Notes under the pieces: generated by a model | What the model saw: the letters and a program-made list of their open reading frames with translations, nothing else | Told to the model about the DNA's origin: nothing | Database searches by the model: none | Assembly: GCA_020062665.1 (NCBI GenBank) | Contig: JAGUVW010000023.1 | Span: 1-64,000 of the forward strand | Direction: 5' to 3' | DNA length: 64,000 nucleotides | DNA from: Pseudomonadales bacterium | GTDB taxonomy: Bacteria > Pseudomonadota > Gammaproteobacteria > Pseudomonadales > Ketobacteraceae | Shown: piece by piece, positions 7,477 through 16,550 of the stretch | Position numbering within the stretch: position 1 is the first letter of the stretch | How the letters are laid out: each line of letters begins with the position of its first letter | Position numbers and translations under genes: made by a program

Positions 7477-9372
7477 ATGAGACATTTTCTGCTTGTGGCG
7501 GTGTTGCTGCTGGGGCTGGCCACGGGGATTACACAGGCCAATCCGCTCGTGATCCGGGATCAACAGGACGTCATCCCGCTGGGGCTGCACACCGAATATC
7601 TGCTCGACGATTCCCGCACCCTGACACTGGAACAGGTGCAAGCCGGCACGTTTACCGCAGCGACAACGCCAGCGCTGAACTTCGGCTTCACCCGAGACCG
7701 GGTCTGGCTGCGTTTCCAGATCGACAATCCACTGCCGGATGCGCAGACACGCATTCTTGATGTGCGCTATTTCCTGCTCGACAACGTGTCGCTGCACGTG
7801 CCCACCGTTGGCGGCGAATACCAGGTTCAGCGCAACGGTCGCTTTAATCTGGCAGACGTGACCGAACATCACGGCCGCTTCTATTCCTTCAGCCTGCATT
7901 TACCGGCGCGCAGCAGTCAGGTGTTCTATCTGGAAGTGGAAAGCGGCGATTCCATTGCCCTGCCCATTGTATTGTCCACACCGGCGCAACAGCATCGCTA
8001 CCAGATCCGCGACACGTTATTCATGACGCTGTATGGCGGTTTGATCCTGTCCACGCTGCTGTTCGCGCTGTTCATGCTGGCGAGCCTGCGCGAACGGGAA
8101 CTGGTGTATTACGTTGGTTTTCTGGTGTCCCATCATGTGCTGGCGATCATGCTGATGGAAGGTGTTCCCACGGCGCTGTTCGGTTTGGAAAGTCTGCTGG
8201 TCACCCGCGAACTGGTGTTGCCGGCGATCAGCTGCGCGATTCTGATGTCGGTGCTGTTCATGCGTAATTTTCTGCGCCTGCGACAACACAACCTCACACT
8301 GTATCGCGTGAGTCAGTGGATGGCCGGCGCGATGGCGGTGACTCTGGTGTTGATGATGATTCTGCCTCACTTCGTCGCCGTTATTCTCAATGTGCTGGTC
8401 TGCATGGTGGTGGGCACAGGCATCCTGGCCTGCTGCGTTCTGCAGGCCCGCACCCAGCGCGAGGCACGTCATTTCCTGCTGGCCTGGACTGCAGGCATCC
8501 TCGGCGCCACGTTCTATGGCCTGAAGGTCTTCCAGCTGGTGCCCGTGAACACATTCACCAGTTATAGCTGGCACATGGGCACGGTAGTGGAAGCCATACT
8601 GTTCTCGTTCACCATTGCACATCGGGTCAACATGGAGCGCCGCGAACGTCTGCGCACCCAGACGGAGCTGGCGGATCGCGAGCGCGCCCTGCGGGTAACC
8701 CAGGAACAACTGCTGCACGCGGAAACGGCCGCCAAGGAAGAACTCGAAGCGCGGGTGCGGGAACGCACGCGGGATATTTCCCGCATCCTGTCCGAACTGG
8801 AACATGAAAACAAAGTGCTGGTGGAGCTGTCGATCAACGATGGCCTGACCCGGGTGCGCAACCGCCGCTTCTTCAACGACATCTATCCGCAGCTGTGGCA
8901 GGAAGCGCTGGAGCAGCACCAGTGGTTCAGCATCATCATGGTGGATATCGATCACTTCAAGGGCATCAATGATCAGCACGGCCATCTGATGGGTGATCGC
9001 TGCCTGCTGGTGATCGCGGGCGTCATCAAGCAGCTGGTGAGTCGCCCCACGGATGTGGTGTGCCGTTACGGCGGCGAGGAATTCATTGTGCTGCTGCCGG
9101 AAACCGACGTGGAATCTGCCCGCTGGGTGGCCGAACGCATTCGCAAGCGCATCAGCGAAACACTCTGCGAACTCGATGACCAGGCCATCACGGTTACCGC
9201 CAGCTTTGGCGTAGCCGGCATGATTCCGGAACCTGGGCTTGATCCCATGAAACTGATCAGTGTCTGTGACGAAGCGCTCTACACATCTAAGCAGCAGGGC
9301 CGCAACCGGGTCACACTGGCGGGAAAGCCACAGGCGCCGAGTAACGTTTCGCCCCTGCTGCGGCGCCAGTAA
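7477..9372 (+). CDS. 7TMR-DISM diguanylate cyclase
   Basis: 631 residues. A signal peptide (1-21, ending TQA) precedes a periplasmic 7TMR-DISMED2 sensor (about 25-170), seven transmembrane helices (about 180-382), a coiled coil (about 385-450) and a GGDEF domain (about 452-615). The active-site motif is intact GGEEF at 532-536. The inhibitory site RPTD lies exactly five residues upstream, so product inhibition is expected. The enzyme makes c-di-GMP in response to an unknown periplasmic ligand, possibly a carbohydrate or nucleotide as for other DISM sensors. It is paralogous to the proteins at 18343, 33036 and 35072. Single gene with its own terminator. Confidence 0.9.
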   Translation: MRHFLLVAVLLLGLATGITQANPLVIRDQQDVIPLGLHTEYLLDDSRTLTLEQVQAGTFTAATTPALNFGFTRDRVWLRFQIDNPLPDAQTRILDVRYFLLDNVSLHVPTVGGEYQVQRNGRFNLADVTEHHGRFYSFSLHLPARSSQVFYLEVESGDSIALPIVLSTPAQQHRYQIRDTLFMTLYGGLILSTLLFALFMLASLRERELVYYVGFLVSHHVLAIMLMEGVPTALFGLESLLVTRELVLPAISCAILMSVLFMRNFLRLRQHNLTLYRVSQWMAGAMAVTLVLMMILPHFVAVILNVLVCMVVGTGILACCVLQARTQREARHFLLAWTAGILGATFYGLKVFQLVPVNTFTSYSWHMGTVVEAILFSFTIAHRVNMERRERLRTQTELADRERALRVTQEQLLHAETAAKEELEARVRERTRDISRILSELEHENKVLVELSINDGLTRVRNRRFFNDIYPQLWQEALEQHQWFSIIMVDIDHFKGINDQHGHLMGDRCLLVIAGVIKQLVSRPTDVVCRYGGEEFIVLLPETDVESARWVAERIRKRISETLCELDDQAITVTASFGVAGMIPEPGLDPMKLISVCDEALYTSKQQGRNRVTLAGKPQAPSNVSPLLRRQ

Positions 9373-9374
9373 GC

Positions 9375-9398
9375 AAAACGGCGCCAATGGCGCCGTTT
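9375..9398 (+). terminator. Terminator after the 7TMR-DISM diguanylate cyclase
   Basis: Perfect 10-bp inverted repeat AAACGGCGCC/GGCGCCGTTT with a 3-nt spacer, 3 bp past the stop codon. Flanking A and T tracts allow function in both directions; a leftward gene ends at 9421. Confidence 0.7.
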
Positions 9399-9420
9399 AT
9401 TGAACATCGGAACGTTATCG

Positions 9421-11313
9421 TTACTGCTGAGTGATCTCCTGTCGAGTCCAGCGCTGCATGGCCGCCAGCGCACGGGGATCGATGAACGAACCGTGCGCCA
9501 CCAACTGATCGAGCAGATCCACACCTACCCGCAGCAGCGGCGGCACCTGCACCAACCCGTTACCATTTTCAAACTCCGGCGAATCCAGCACGCGCACACC
9601 CGGCATGTCGAAACGCACTGGCCCCACAATGGGCGTATCCGTCAGTTCCGCCAGCGCAACGGACGAAAAGTTCGGCACTACGCCATCGCCGCGCGCCACC
9701 ACCATCGCCAGCTTCTTGTCTTCATTGCCCGGCAGCGGATTGTGGATGTAATGCACGAAGTTGATGCCATCGGCGTAATCCATCTGGTGCTGCATCACGG
9801 CCTTGAGCAGCAGCGCCTCGGCACCGTCCACCGACGGTGGCTCCAGTTCGTGATAACGCAGATCCCACAGGATCGAGCCCGACAGGATACTGGTGATGCC
9901 CACCCCCGGCACCTGCACAAATGCGCCCTTGAGCGAAGGGGCCAGCGCAATGAACGTGGAACCCAGCACACCACCCAGCGATGTACCCTGATAGAAAATT
10001 CTGTTCACATCCAGATCCGGCACACCGTCACCGTTGCGACCTTCCACCACTGCGCCAGACAGCGGCGACCACAGTTTGCGGGGAATCACATCGATCCCCG
10101 CCATGCTGGTTTGCACGGCTTTCAACAACGCGATGAAGTCGATGGGTGATTGCGCGGTCATGCCTACCTGCAGCGGCACATTATTCACACCCAGCTTGAT
10201 GATGCCGTAACCACCGTCAGCACTGATGCGGGAACCATGATTCGGCTGATCGATCGACACCGTGGCAACGCCTTCAAACGCATTGAGCAGCGACACCACG
10301 ATATCGGTTTCCTTCATCACACTCAGGCCATGACCATAGATCACCACCGGCACCGGCCCCCGCCGCGCTGCACGGGGCAAGGTCAGACGGAAGCGGGTCC
10401 AGTATTCGTCGCCTTCCGCCTTGCCATAATCCAGATTGCGGTTTTCATCGCGGAAACTGCTCAGCAGAATGTCGCCACGCACGATGGCGCTGATGGAACC
10501 ATTGAGCATATAGTTGATGCGCAGATTGCGGATCGGATGTTCAGCCTCGTACACCTGCTGCACGATGCGACGGATAGGAGCAGTTACCTCCTCTTCTGCC
10601 CGCACGGTAAAAATCGTAGCGGAAATCAGCTCGGATGGATTCACACCGGCCTGCTGTAAACGCTGAAGACCCGGCGCAAAAAACTGGCCGATGGCGGACG
10701 CCGGTTCATTCACCGCCTGAGCAAAGCCGTTGCTCGGTTGAAAGTCGCTACCAGCGGTGGTTTTCACCGCCTTGGTCAGACCCACCACGTAGCGATGGGA
10801 AAACTGCCAACGGGAACGGGGATAGATTTCGATAACCTGTTTGGGCGCCGTCACCCGCCGCGAGCGTGCATATTCATTCAGCGCCACGCGCAGCGGAATG
10901 CGTTCGCCAGTGTCCAGATCCAGCGCTACCACTGCGTCACCACCATCTGCCGGAATCGTGGCCAGATCCGGCGCCTGATCCAGCTCGAACAGCACGGTGG
11001 TGGCAGCAGAAAATCCACTGGTGCCGTTCAGCACGTTCTCGGGCGTCAGGCTGGGCGGCAACTCCACCTGAATCTGTGGCCGCAAGGCTTCAATGGGCAC
11101 ATCGAGTACCTTGCCGGTGGACGACGTCGCATCCTCCCGCGTGTACACATCCGACGGATACGGCAGCACGCAATTTTCCAGTCGCACCGGATTGCAGGGG
11201 GATTCAGGCGAAATAAACGGTGTATCCGCCAGCGCAATATTGCCCAGCATGAGCGCGATACACCCTGCAGAAAATTGCTTCCATCCGGGAAGCGGTAATG
11301 CCCGATTTTCCAT
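9421..11313 (-). CDS. Large secreted alpha/beta-hydrolase-like protein
   Basis: 630 residues from the ATG at 11313, which has AAAGGATA upstream and begins a signal peptide ending ALA. The N-terminal third (FELDQAPDLATIPADGG, TGERIPLRV) resembles an Ig-like or cadherin-like module often found before extracellular lipases. The rest is a hydrolase core with VVIYGHGLSVMKE at the oxyanion region, YQGTSLGGVLGS as the nucleophile elbow and DGVVPN as a possible acid region. The nucleophile is Ser in GTSLGG. It probably cleaves an ester or lipid outside the cell or in the periplasm; the substrate is unknown. The leader upstream of its ribosome-binding site is extremely A-rich on the coding strand. Confidence 0.75.
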   Translation of the reverse strand: MENRALPLPGWKQFSAGCIALMLGNIALADTPFISPESPCNPVRLENCVLPYPSDVYTREDATSSTGKVLDVPIEALRPQIQVELPPSLTPENVLNGTSGFSAATTVLFELDQAPDLATIPADGGDAVVALDLDTGERIPLRVALNEYARSRRVTAPKQVIEIYPRSRWQFSHRYVVGLTKAVKTTAGSDFQPSNGFAQAVNEPASAIGQFFAPGLQRLQQAGVNPSELISATIFTVRAEEEVTAPIRRIVQQVYEAEHPIRNLRINYMLNGSISAIVRGDILLSSFRDENRNLDYGKAEGDEYWTRFRLTLPRAARRGPVPVVIYGHGLSVMKETDIVVSLLNAFEGVATVSIDQPNHGSRISADGGYGIIKLGVNNVPLQVGMTAQSPIDFIALLKAVQTSMAGIDVIPRKLWSPLSGAVVEGRNGDGVPDLDVNRIFYQGTSLGGVLGSTFIALAPSLKGAFVQVPGVGITSILSGSILWDLRYHELEPPSVDGAEALLLKAVMQHQMDYADGINFVHYIHNPLPGNEDKKLAMVVARGDGVVPNFSSVALAELTDTPIVGPVRFDMPGVRVLDSPEFENGNGLVQVPPLLRVGVDLLDQLVAHGSFIDPRALAAMQRWTRQEITQQ

Positions 11314-11485
11314 CTCGATATCCTTTATTGTCTTATTTGTTTTTTTGATTTTTTTTTGCGGCGAACCGACTGCACTCAGCCAGCGTTCATTGATACTACT
11401 GAACTTGCTGCAATGCACTGGCCGCAGAAGACGAATCCGGGGTCGCTTTGGCCACTTTTCACAAAAGATGGTCGCGGAAGACAAA

Positions 11486-11529
11486 ATAAAAAGGGCGACG
11501 AGTACGCTGACACCCGTCGCCCTTTTTTT
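11486..11529. terminator. Terminator following the acyl-CoA ligase gene
   Basis: An 8-bp stem GGGCGACG/CGTCGCCC with a 14-nt loop is flanked by an A-run on one side and TTTTTTT on the other. It lies just downstream of the ligase stop at 11545 (minus strand) and has T-runs in both readings. Confidence 0.75.
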
Positions 11530-11544
11530 CAGTTGTTTTCTGCG

Positions 11545-13161
11545 TCAGCTGCTGAATACCGACTTATAGGTTTCCCGCAAATCACGCTTCAGCAACTTGC
11601 CCGTAGGTGTGTGCGGCAAATCGGTGACGAACAGCACTTCATCCGGCATCCACCACTTCACGATCTTGTCGGACAGATACGCCAGCATTTCTTCCTTGGT
11701 AACGTCCTGGCCCGGCTTTTTCACCACCAGCAGCAGCGGGCGTTCATCCCACTTCGGATGGGGCACGCCCACCACCGCGCACTCGGCAACCGCAGGATGG
11801 CCGATGGCAATGTTTTCCACGTCGATGGAACTGATCCACTCGCCGCCGGACTTGATCACGTCCTTGGCGCGGTCGACGATGTTCATGTAACCCTGTGCGT
11901 CGATGGTGGCGACGTCGCCGGTGTCGAACCAGTCGCCCTGCCAGGCGGAACGGTCTTCCACCTTGTAGTAGGATTTCGCAATCCACGGCCCGCTCACCTG
12001 CAGGCGGCCAAAGGTTTTGCCGTCGTGAGGCATTTCATTGCCATTGGCATCCACAATGCGGATTTTCACGCCGTAGATGGGGCGCCCCTGCTTGGTCTGC
12101 AGCTTGTAGCGCTCTTCCTGCGACAGACTGGCCATGTACGGATTCATGGTATTGAGCGTGCCCATGGGCGACATTTCCGTCATGCCCCAGGCGTGAATGA
12201 CAAAGGCGTCGTGCTTTTCCTGAAACTCGCGGATCATCGACATGGGCGCGGCGGAACCACCGATCACCACTTTTTCCACCGAGTGCAGTTTTTTCTTTTC
12301 CTTCTCGCAGAACTGCAGCAGCGCCAGCCACACCGTGGGCACACCCAGCAGCAACTGCGCCTTTTCATTGTCGACCAGTTCAAAAATCGACGCGCCATCC
12401 ATGCCGGCACCGGGCAACACCAGTTTGGCGCCAGTAGCCGCCGCCGCATAGGGCACGCCCCAGGCATTCACATGGAACATGGGCACCACGGGCAATACCA
12501 CGCTGCTGCTGGAAATACCCAGCGCATCACCCGCCACTGATGCCAGCGCATGCACAACGGTGGAGCGGTGGCTGTACATCACACCTTTGGGATGGCCCGT
12601 GGTGCCAGACGTATAGCACAGGGACGACGCGGACTGCTCATCAAGTACCGGCCACTCAAAGCGATCGGATTCCGCCGCCAGCAGCTCTTCATAGCATTGC
12701 AGCGACAAGCTGGACTGCGGCATCTTGTCCTTGTCCACCATCACGATGATGTGCTTCAGCAGCGGCAGCTGGGATTTGATTTTCTCGATCAGTGGCACGA
12801 ACTGGATGTCGAGGAACAGCACTGCGTCTTCGGCATGATTCAGAATAAAAATGATCTGCTCGGGAAACAGGCGCGGATTCACCGTATGCAGCACGGCGCC
12901 ACTGCCGGACACGGCAAAATACAATTCAAAATGACGGTGGGTATTCCAGGCCAGAGTAGCCACCCGGTCTCCGGCCTTGACGCCGAGTTTCTTCAACACG
13001 TTCGCCGCCTGACGTGAACGCTTGCCTGCCTCCGCATAGGTGTAGCGAAAAATACCGCCTTCCGGTTTGCGGCTGACGATTTCCGCGTTGCGATGAACGG
13101 TTTCGGCATGTTGGATAAAGGACGAAATGGAAAGCTGCGTATCCATCATCAGGCCGTGCAT
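11545..13161 (-). CDS. Medium/long-chain fatty acyl-CoA ligase
   Basis: 538 residues, an ANL-superfamily adenylate-forming enzyme. Motifs present are the P-loop-like CYTSGTTGHPKGVMYSH, HAWGMTEMSP, DWFDTGDVA and the catalytic lysine near PTGKLLKRDL at the C-terminus. It activates a fatty acid to its CoA thioester with ATP, feeding beta-oxidation. An excellent AAGGAGGT lies 8 nt before ATG 13161. It sits downstream of the SDR/Baeyer-Villiger operon on the same strand but is separated by a terminator. The neighbourhood suggests oxidation of ketones or alkyl chains to acids and then to CoA esters; that link is inference. Confidence 0.9.
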   Translation of the reverse strand: MHGLMMDTQLSISSFIQHAETVHRNAEIVSRKPEGGIFRYTYAEAGKRSRQAANVLKKLGVKAGDRVATLAWNTHRHFELYFAVSGSGAVLHTVNPRLFPEQIIFILNHAEDAVLFLDIQFVPLIEKIKSQLPLLKHIIVMVDKDKMPQSSLSLQCYEELLAAESDRFEWPVLDEQSASSLCYTSGTTGHPKGVMYSHRSTVVHALASVAGDALGISSSSVVLPVVPMFHVNAWGVPYAAAATGAKLVLPGAGMDGASIFELVDNEKAQLLLGVPTVWLALLQFCEKEKKKLHSVEKVVIGGSAAPMSMIREFQEKHDAFVIHAWGMTEMSPMGTLNTMNPYMASLSQEERYKLQTKQGRPIYGVKIRIVDANGNEMPHDGKTFGRLQVSGPWIAKSYYKVEDRSAWQGDWFDTGDVATIDAQGYMNIVDRAKDVIKSGGEWISSIDVENIAIGHPAVAECAVVGVPHPKWDERPLLLVVKKPGQDVTKEEMLAYLSDKIVKWWMPDEVLFVTDLPHTPTGKLLKRDLRETYKSVFSS

Positions 13162-13224
13162 GGGTGGAACCTCCTTTTTATATTTCTATGGAAACCTGTT
13201 GCGCAGAATTTCATTGCAGGGAAA

Positions 13225-13250
13225 AAGCAAAAACCCGGTCAAGACCGGGT
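13225..13250 (-). terminator. Terminator of the SDR/monooxygenase operon
   Basis: Inverted repeat ACCCGGTC/GACCGGGT, 12 bp beyond the SDR stop at 13262. Read leftward it is followed by TTTTGCTTTTTC. Confidence 0.7.
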
Positions 13251-13261
13251 CGTAAACCTTA

Positions 13262-14104
13262 TCAGCGATTGGTCAGCTTGAACGAGGTGGTGACGATGCG
13301 CTGGTAAATGGTAGGCAACATCCGCTGCATGATGTCGGTGGCCTTGGCATCGCTGCCGATCAGTACCCGACGGGAATTGTGGCGCACCGCATTCAAAATC
13401 ACCTGCGCCGCTTTTTCCGGTGTGGTGGAAAACAGCTTTTCAAACTGCGCTGCCATTTTTTCCGGGCTGCTCTTGCCGCCGGTGAGCGCGGTGACGCTGG
13501 CGGTCATGCGGGCATTGCGGGCGATATTGGTTTTGATGCCGCCGGGATGCACGCAGGTGGCCGACACGCCACAGTTCTGCAGATCCAGTTCCTGACGCAG
13601 GGATTCGGTGAAGCCGCGCACCGCGAACTTCGTCATGTTGTAGCCGCTCTGGGTGGGCTGGGCGAACAGGCCGAAGATGCTGGACACATTGATGATGTGG
13701 CCCTCACCGGCCTGCTTGATGTAGGGCAGAAACGCCTTGGTGCCGTAAATCACGCCCCACAGGTTGATGCCCATGATCCATTCGTAATCTTCGTATTTGG
13801 CTTCTTCCACCGTGTTGCCCAGGGCCACGCCGGCGTTGTTGAAAATCAGGTTGACCTTGCCGTGATCCTTCACCACCTGGTCGGCCCAGGCGTGCATGGC
13901 ATCGCGGTTCGACACGTCCAGTTTGGTGGTGGTGACTTTCACGCCCAGGGCGCGGGCTTTTTCCGCCGTTTCATTCAGGCCCGCTTCGTTGACATCGCTC
14001 AGGGCCAGATCACATTTATCTTTCGCCAGTTCCAGCGCCAGTGCACGGCCAATGCCAGACGCGGCACCGGTAATTGCAGCTACTTTATTGTTGAAGGATT
14101 TCAC
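13262..14104 (-). CDS. Short-chain dehydrogenase/reductase (SDR)
   Basis: 280 residues, a classical SDR. The Rossmann motif TGAASGIGRA is near the N-terminus, with the NNAG motif (LIFNNAGVAL), the catalytic Ser region INVSSIFG and the YNMTK catalytic Tyr-Lys pair. It catalyses NAD(P)-dependent alcohol/ketone interconversion. The start codon overlaps the monooxygenase stop as ATGA (14101-14104), so the two are translationally coupled. A natural reading is that this enzyme oxidises a secondary alcohol to the ketone that the Baeyer-Villiger enzyme then oxygenates. Substrate unknown; xenobiotic, terpenoid, steroid or alkyl ketones are all possible. Confidence 0.9.
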   Translation of the reverse strand: MKSFNNKVAAITGAASGIGRALALELAKDKCDLALSDVNEAGLNETAEKARALGVKVTTTKLDVSNRDAMHAWADQVVKDHGKVNLIFNNAGVALGNTVEEAKYEDYEWIMGINLWGVIYGTKAFLPYIKQAGEGHIINVSSIFGLFAQPTQSGYNMTKFAVRGFTESLRQELDLQNCGVSATCVHPGGIKTNIARNARMTASVTALTGGKSSPEKMAAQFEKLFSTTPEKAAQVILNAVRHNSRRVLIGSDAKATDIMQRMLPTIYQRIVTTSFKLTNR

Positions 14105-15630
14105 GCAGATACCTCACTTGTTACCACTGTCGTCTTGTTGTCGGTCAAAGCGTAAGCGCCGGCGTCGAAGCGGCGGGTCTGCTGGCGAAACTGCCAGGTA
14201 AATCCAGGCCACAGGGTAACGTTTTTACCACTGACGGGATGGATGTACCAGCTCTGGCAACCGCCTTCGCTCCACACGGTACCGGACATCTTACTTTGGA
14301 TCTCGGCATTGAAGGAGTCTTGTGCTTTCTGATTAACTTCAATGCTGGTCAATTGTTTTTTATTCATGGTCTTGAGTGCATCCAGCACGTAGGCAATCTG
14401 GGATTCGATCATGTAAACCATGGAGTTATGGCCCAAACCGGTGTTGGGGCCCATGAGGAAAAACAGATTCGGAAAGCCCGCCACCGTGGTGCCTTTGTAG
14501 GCTTCAGGCCCGGTCTTCCAGCGCTCGCCCAGATCCACACTATCGCGACCGAACACCACGCCCGGCGGCACCGGATCGGTGGCCTTGAATCCGGTGCCGA
14601 AAATGATCGCGTCCACCGGCCGTTCCACCCCATCCACGGTGACGATGCTGTTGGCGCGCACTTCCTTGATACCGGTGGTGATCACATCCGCATTGGGGGC
14701 ATCCAGCGCCGGATAGTATTCGTCGGACATCAGAATGCGCTTGCAACCGATGGTGTAATCCGGGGTGACTTTCTTGCGCAGTTCGGGATTCTTGATCTGC
14801 TTGCGGATGTGTTGCAGCGCCTGACGCTTGGCAATCGCCATGATGCGCGGATTGATGACGAAGGCCAGCACGCGGCTTTCCAGCGCCCAGTAGATGCCGT
14901 CACGCAGTGCACGCTGCGCGGCGGGGAAACGCTGGAACAGGTTTTTCTCCACCCAGGTCATGGCGCGGTCGGGCTTGGACATGATCCAGGGCGCGGTGCG
15001 CTGGTACAGATCCATTTTCGCCGCCTGCCGCTGCACGTGGGGCACAAACTGAATCGCCGACGCGCCGGTACCGATCACCGCCACCCGCTTGCCTTTCAGA
15101 TCGTAGCTGTGATCCCACTGCTGGGAATGGAACATCTTGCCCTGGAAATTCTCCAGCCCTTGCAGATCCGGATACGCGGGAATGGCCAGACCACCCATGC
15201 CGGACACCACGACACTGGCGCTGAACTGCTTGCCATCCTTGGCACTGATGCGCCACAGCTGACGGGCGTCGTCCCAGCGCATGCCGGTCAGCTCGGTACC
15301 CAGACGCACGTGGGGCAGAATGTTGTACTTACGGGCGCAGTGTTCCAGATACGCCTTGATCTCCTGCTGGGGCGCGAACATGCGGCTCCACTGCGGATTG
15401 GCCTCGAACGAAAACGAGTACAAGTGGGAAGGCACGTCGCAGGCGCAGCCGGGATAGTGGTTCACCCGCCAGGTACCGCCCACGCCCTGCTCCTTCTCCA
15501 GCAGGACGAAGTCCTGCTCGCCGGACTCCTTCAGCTTGATGGCCATGCCCAGGCCGGAAAAACCGCTGCCGATGATGATGATCTTGTGGTGCTCGACCAG
15601 GCCCTGCAGGGGGGCAGACTGCGCTGTCAT
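14101..15630 (-). CDS. Flavin-containing Baeyer-Villiger-type monooxygenase
   Basis: 509 residues from ATG 15630 with GGGAAG upstream; the frame extends further, but that would place it inside the operator region. Two dinucleotide-binding motifs are seen, IIIIGSGFSGLGMA for FAD and VAVIGTGASAIQ for NADPH. Between them is the type I Baeyer-Villiger fingerprint FxGxxxHxxxW as FQGKMFHSQQWD. CDVPSHLYSFSF is also typical. The enzyme inserts one oxygen atom into a ketone to give an ester or lactone. First gene of the two-gene operon with the SDR, probably repressed by the divergent TetR protein through the palindromes at 15663-15708. Related to, but not clearly, AlmA-type long-alkane monooxygenases. 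Confidence 0.88.
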   Translation of the reverse strand: MTAQSAPLQGLVEHHKIIIIGSGFSGLGMAIKLKESGEQDFVLLEKEQGVGGTWRVNHYPGCACDVPSHLYSFSFEANPQWSRMFAPQQEIKAYLEHCARKYNILPHVRLGTELTGMRWDDARQLWRISAKDGKQFSASVVVSGMGGLAIPAYPDLQGLENFQGKMFHSQQWDHSYDLKGKRVAVIGTGASAIQFVPHVQRQAAKMDLYQRTAPWIMSKPDRAMTWVEKNLFQRFPAAQRALRDGIYWALESRVLAFVINPRIMAIAKRQALQHIRKQIKNPELRKKVTPDYTIGCKRILMSDEYYPALDAPNADVITTGIKEVRANSIVTVDGVERPVDAIIFGTGFKATDPVPPGVVFGRDSVDLGERWKTGPEAYKGTTVAGFPNLFFLMGPNTGLGHNSMVYMIESQIAYVLDALKTMNKKQLTSIEVNQKAQDSFNAEIQSKMSGTVWSEGGCQSWYIHPVSGKNVTLWPGFTWQFRQQTRRFDAGAYALTDNKTTVVTSEVSA

Positions 15631-15662
15631 ACTCTGTGCTTCCCGGTGTGGAGATAATGGAA

Positions 15663-15678
15663 GTAGACAAGTGTCTAC
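15663..15678. promoter_or_regulatory. Operator-like palindrome 1 (monooxygenase/TetR intergenic region)
   Basis: Perfect palindrome with 7-bp arms, GTAGACA-AG-TGTCTAC, 33 bp upstream of the monooxygenase ATG. It shares the pattern GTAxACA-N2-TGTxTAC with the palindrome at 15693. Confidence 0.7.
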
Positions 15679-15692
15679 AAGACAGCTCAAGG

Positions 15693-15708
15693 GTATACAG
15701 TTGTATAC
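15693..15708. promoter_or_regulatory. Operator-like palindrome 2 (monooxygenase/TetR intergenic region)
   Basis: Perfect palindrome GTATACA-GT-TGTATAC. Its centre is 30 bp (about three helical turns) from that of palindrome 1 and it lies 57 bp upstream of the TetR start. The pair is the likely binding site of the adjacent FabR-like regulator. Confidence 0.7.
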
Positions 15709-15764
15709 TTCCCAGTCAAGGGCTCGTACAATAACGGCACAATTCGCCTACAGAACGACCTGAA

Positions 15765-16502
15765 ATGGCCAGCAAGCCCCAAAGCCTCACCAAAACCGTC
15801 GCCGCCCAGGGCAAGCGCCTGCTGATGGACGCCGCCCTCAAGCTCACCGCCCAGTCCCGCAGCATCAATGCGCTGGGCCTGCGCGAGCTGGCGCGGGAGG
15901 CGGGGCTCAATCCCAACACCTTCTATCGCCATTTCAAGAGCATCGACGAGCTGGGTCTGGCCATCATCGAGGAGATGACCTCCCAGATCCGCCTGCCGCT
16001 GCGCGCACTCCGGCGGCAGGCGGCGGAATCCGTGGTGCCACCCGGCATGGCAGACGTGAGCTGGGAAACCAACCCCGCCCTGAGCATGCAGAAGGCCACA
16101 CTGGTCACCCACCAGACCGTGCGGCTGTTTCTGGATTACGCCCTGCAGAACCGCAACGCCTTCATCATGGGCATCCGGGAGCTGCACGGCGCGTCGCCGG
16201 CGCTGCGGCAGGCGCTGCGCAAAGTGATGACGGATTTTGCCGCAGACATGGCCGACGACATCCGGCAACTGCAACTGCTGCCGATGCTGGATGACGCCAC
16301 GTTGAAAGATATTGCGACGGCAGTGAGCCGGGAGATGTTCCAGCTGGCGATGGATTACATCGAACAGCCGGAGCAGCGGGAAACGATTTCCAACCAGGCG
16401 GAACTACTGGTGACCACACTCTTCACCGGCGCGGTGTTATTGCGGGGACACGGGGATCTGGTGATGAGGGCCTTGCGTGGCACACCGCCCGCCGCCAGCT
16501 GA
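15765..16502 (+). CDS. TetR-family regulator, FabR-like
   Basis: 245 residues. The N-terminal HTH (LGLRELAREAGLNPNTFYRHF) followed by KSIDELGLAIIEEM closely resembles FabR/DesT repressors, which sense fatty acyl thioesters and control unsaturated fatty acid genes. The protein continues with the helical ligand-binding domain and a family-typical RNAFIMGIRELHGASPALRQ. It is divergent from the monooxygenase-SDR operon across 134 bp containing two matched palindromes. It therefore probably represses that operon and itself. Ligand unknown; the FabR likeness favours an acyl chain. ATG 15765 begins just before the basic arm of the HTH. Confidence 0.82.
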   Translation: MASKPQSLTKTVAAQGKRLLMDAALKLTAQSRSINALGLRELAREAGLNPNTFYRHFKSIDELGLAIIEEMTSQIRLPLRALRRQAAESVVPPGMADVSWETNPALSMQKATLVTHQTVRLFLDYALQNRNAFIMGIRELHGASPALRQALRKVMTDFAADMADDIRQLQLLPMLDDATLKDIATAVSREMFQLAMDYIEQPEQRETISNQAELLVTTLFTGAVLLRGHGDLVMRALRGTPPAAS

Positions 16503-16550
16503 CAACGGGCACCTGAAACGTCGCTGCGCCTTGTCTGCAGCTTGTCTGGA

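Noticed and set aside
8017-9387. 456-codon minus-strand frame opposite the diguanylate cyclase at 7477
   Set aside because: His/Gln-rich translation with no family features; shadow of the real gene.
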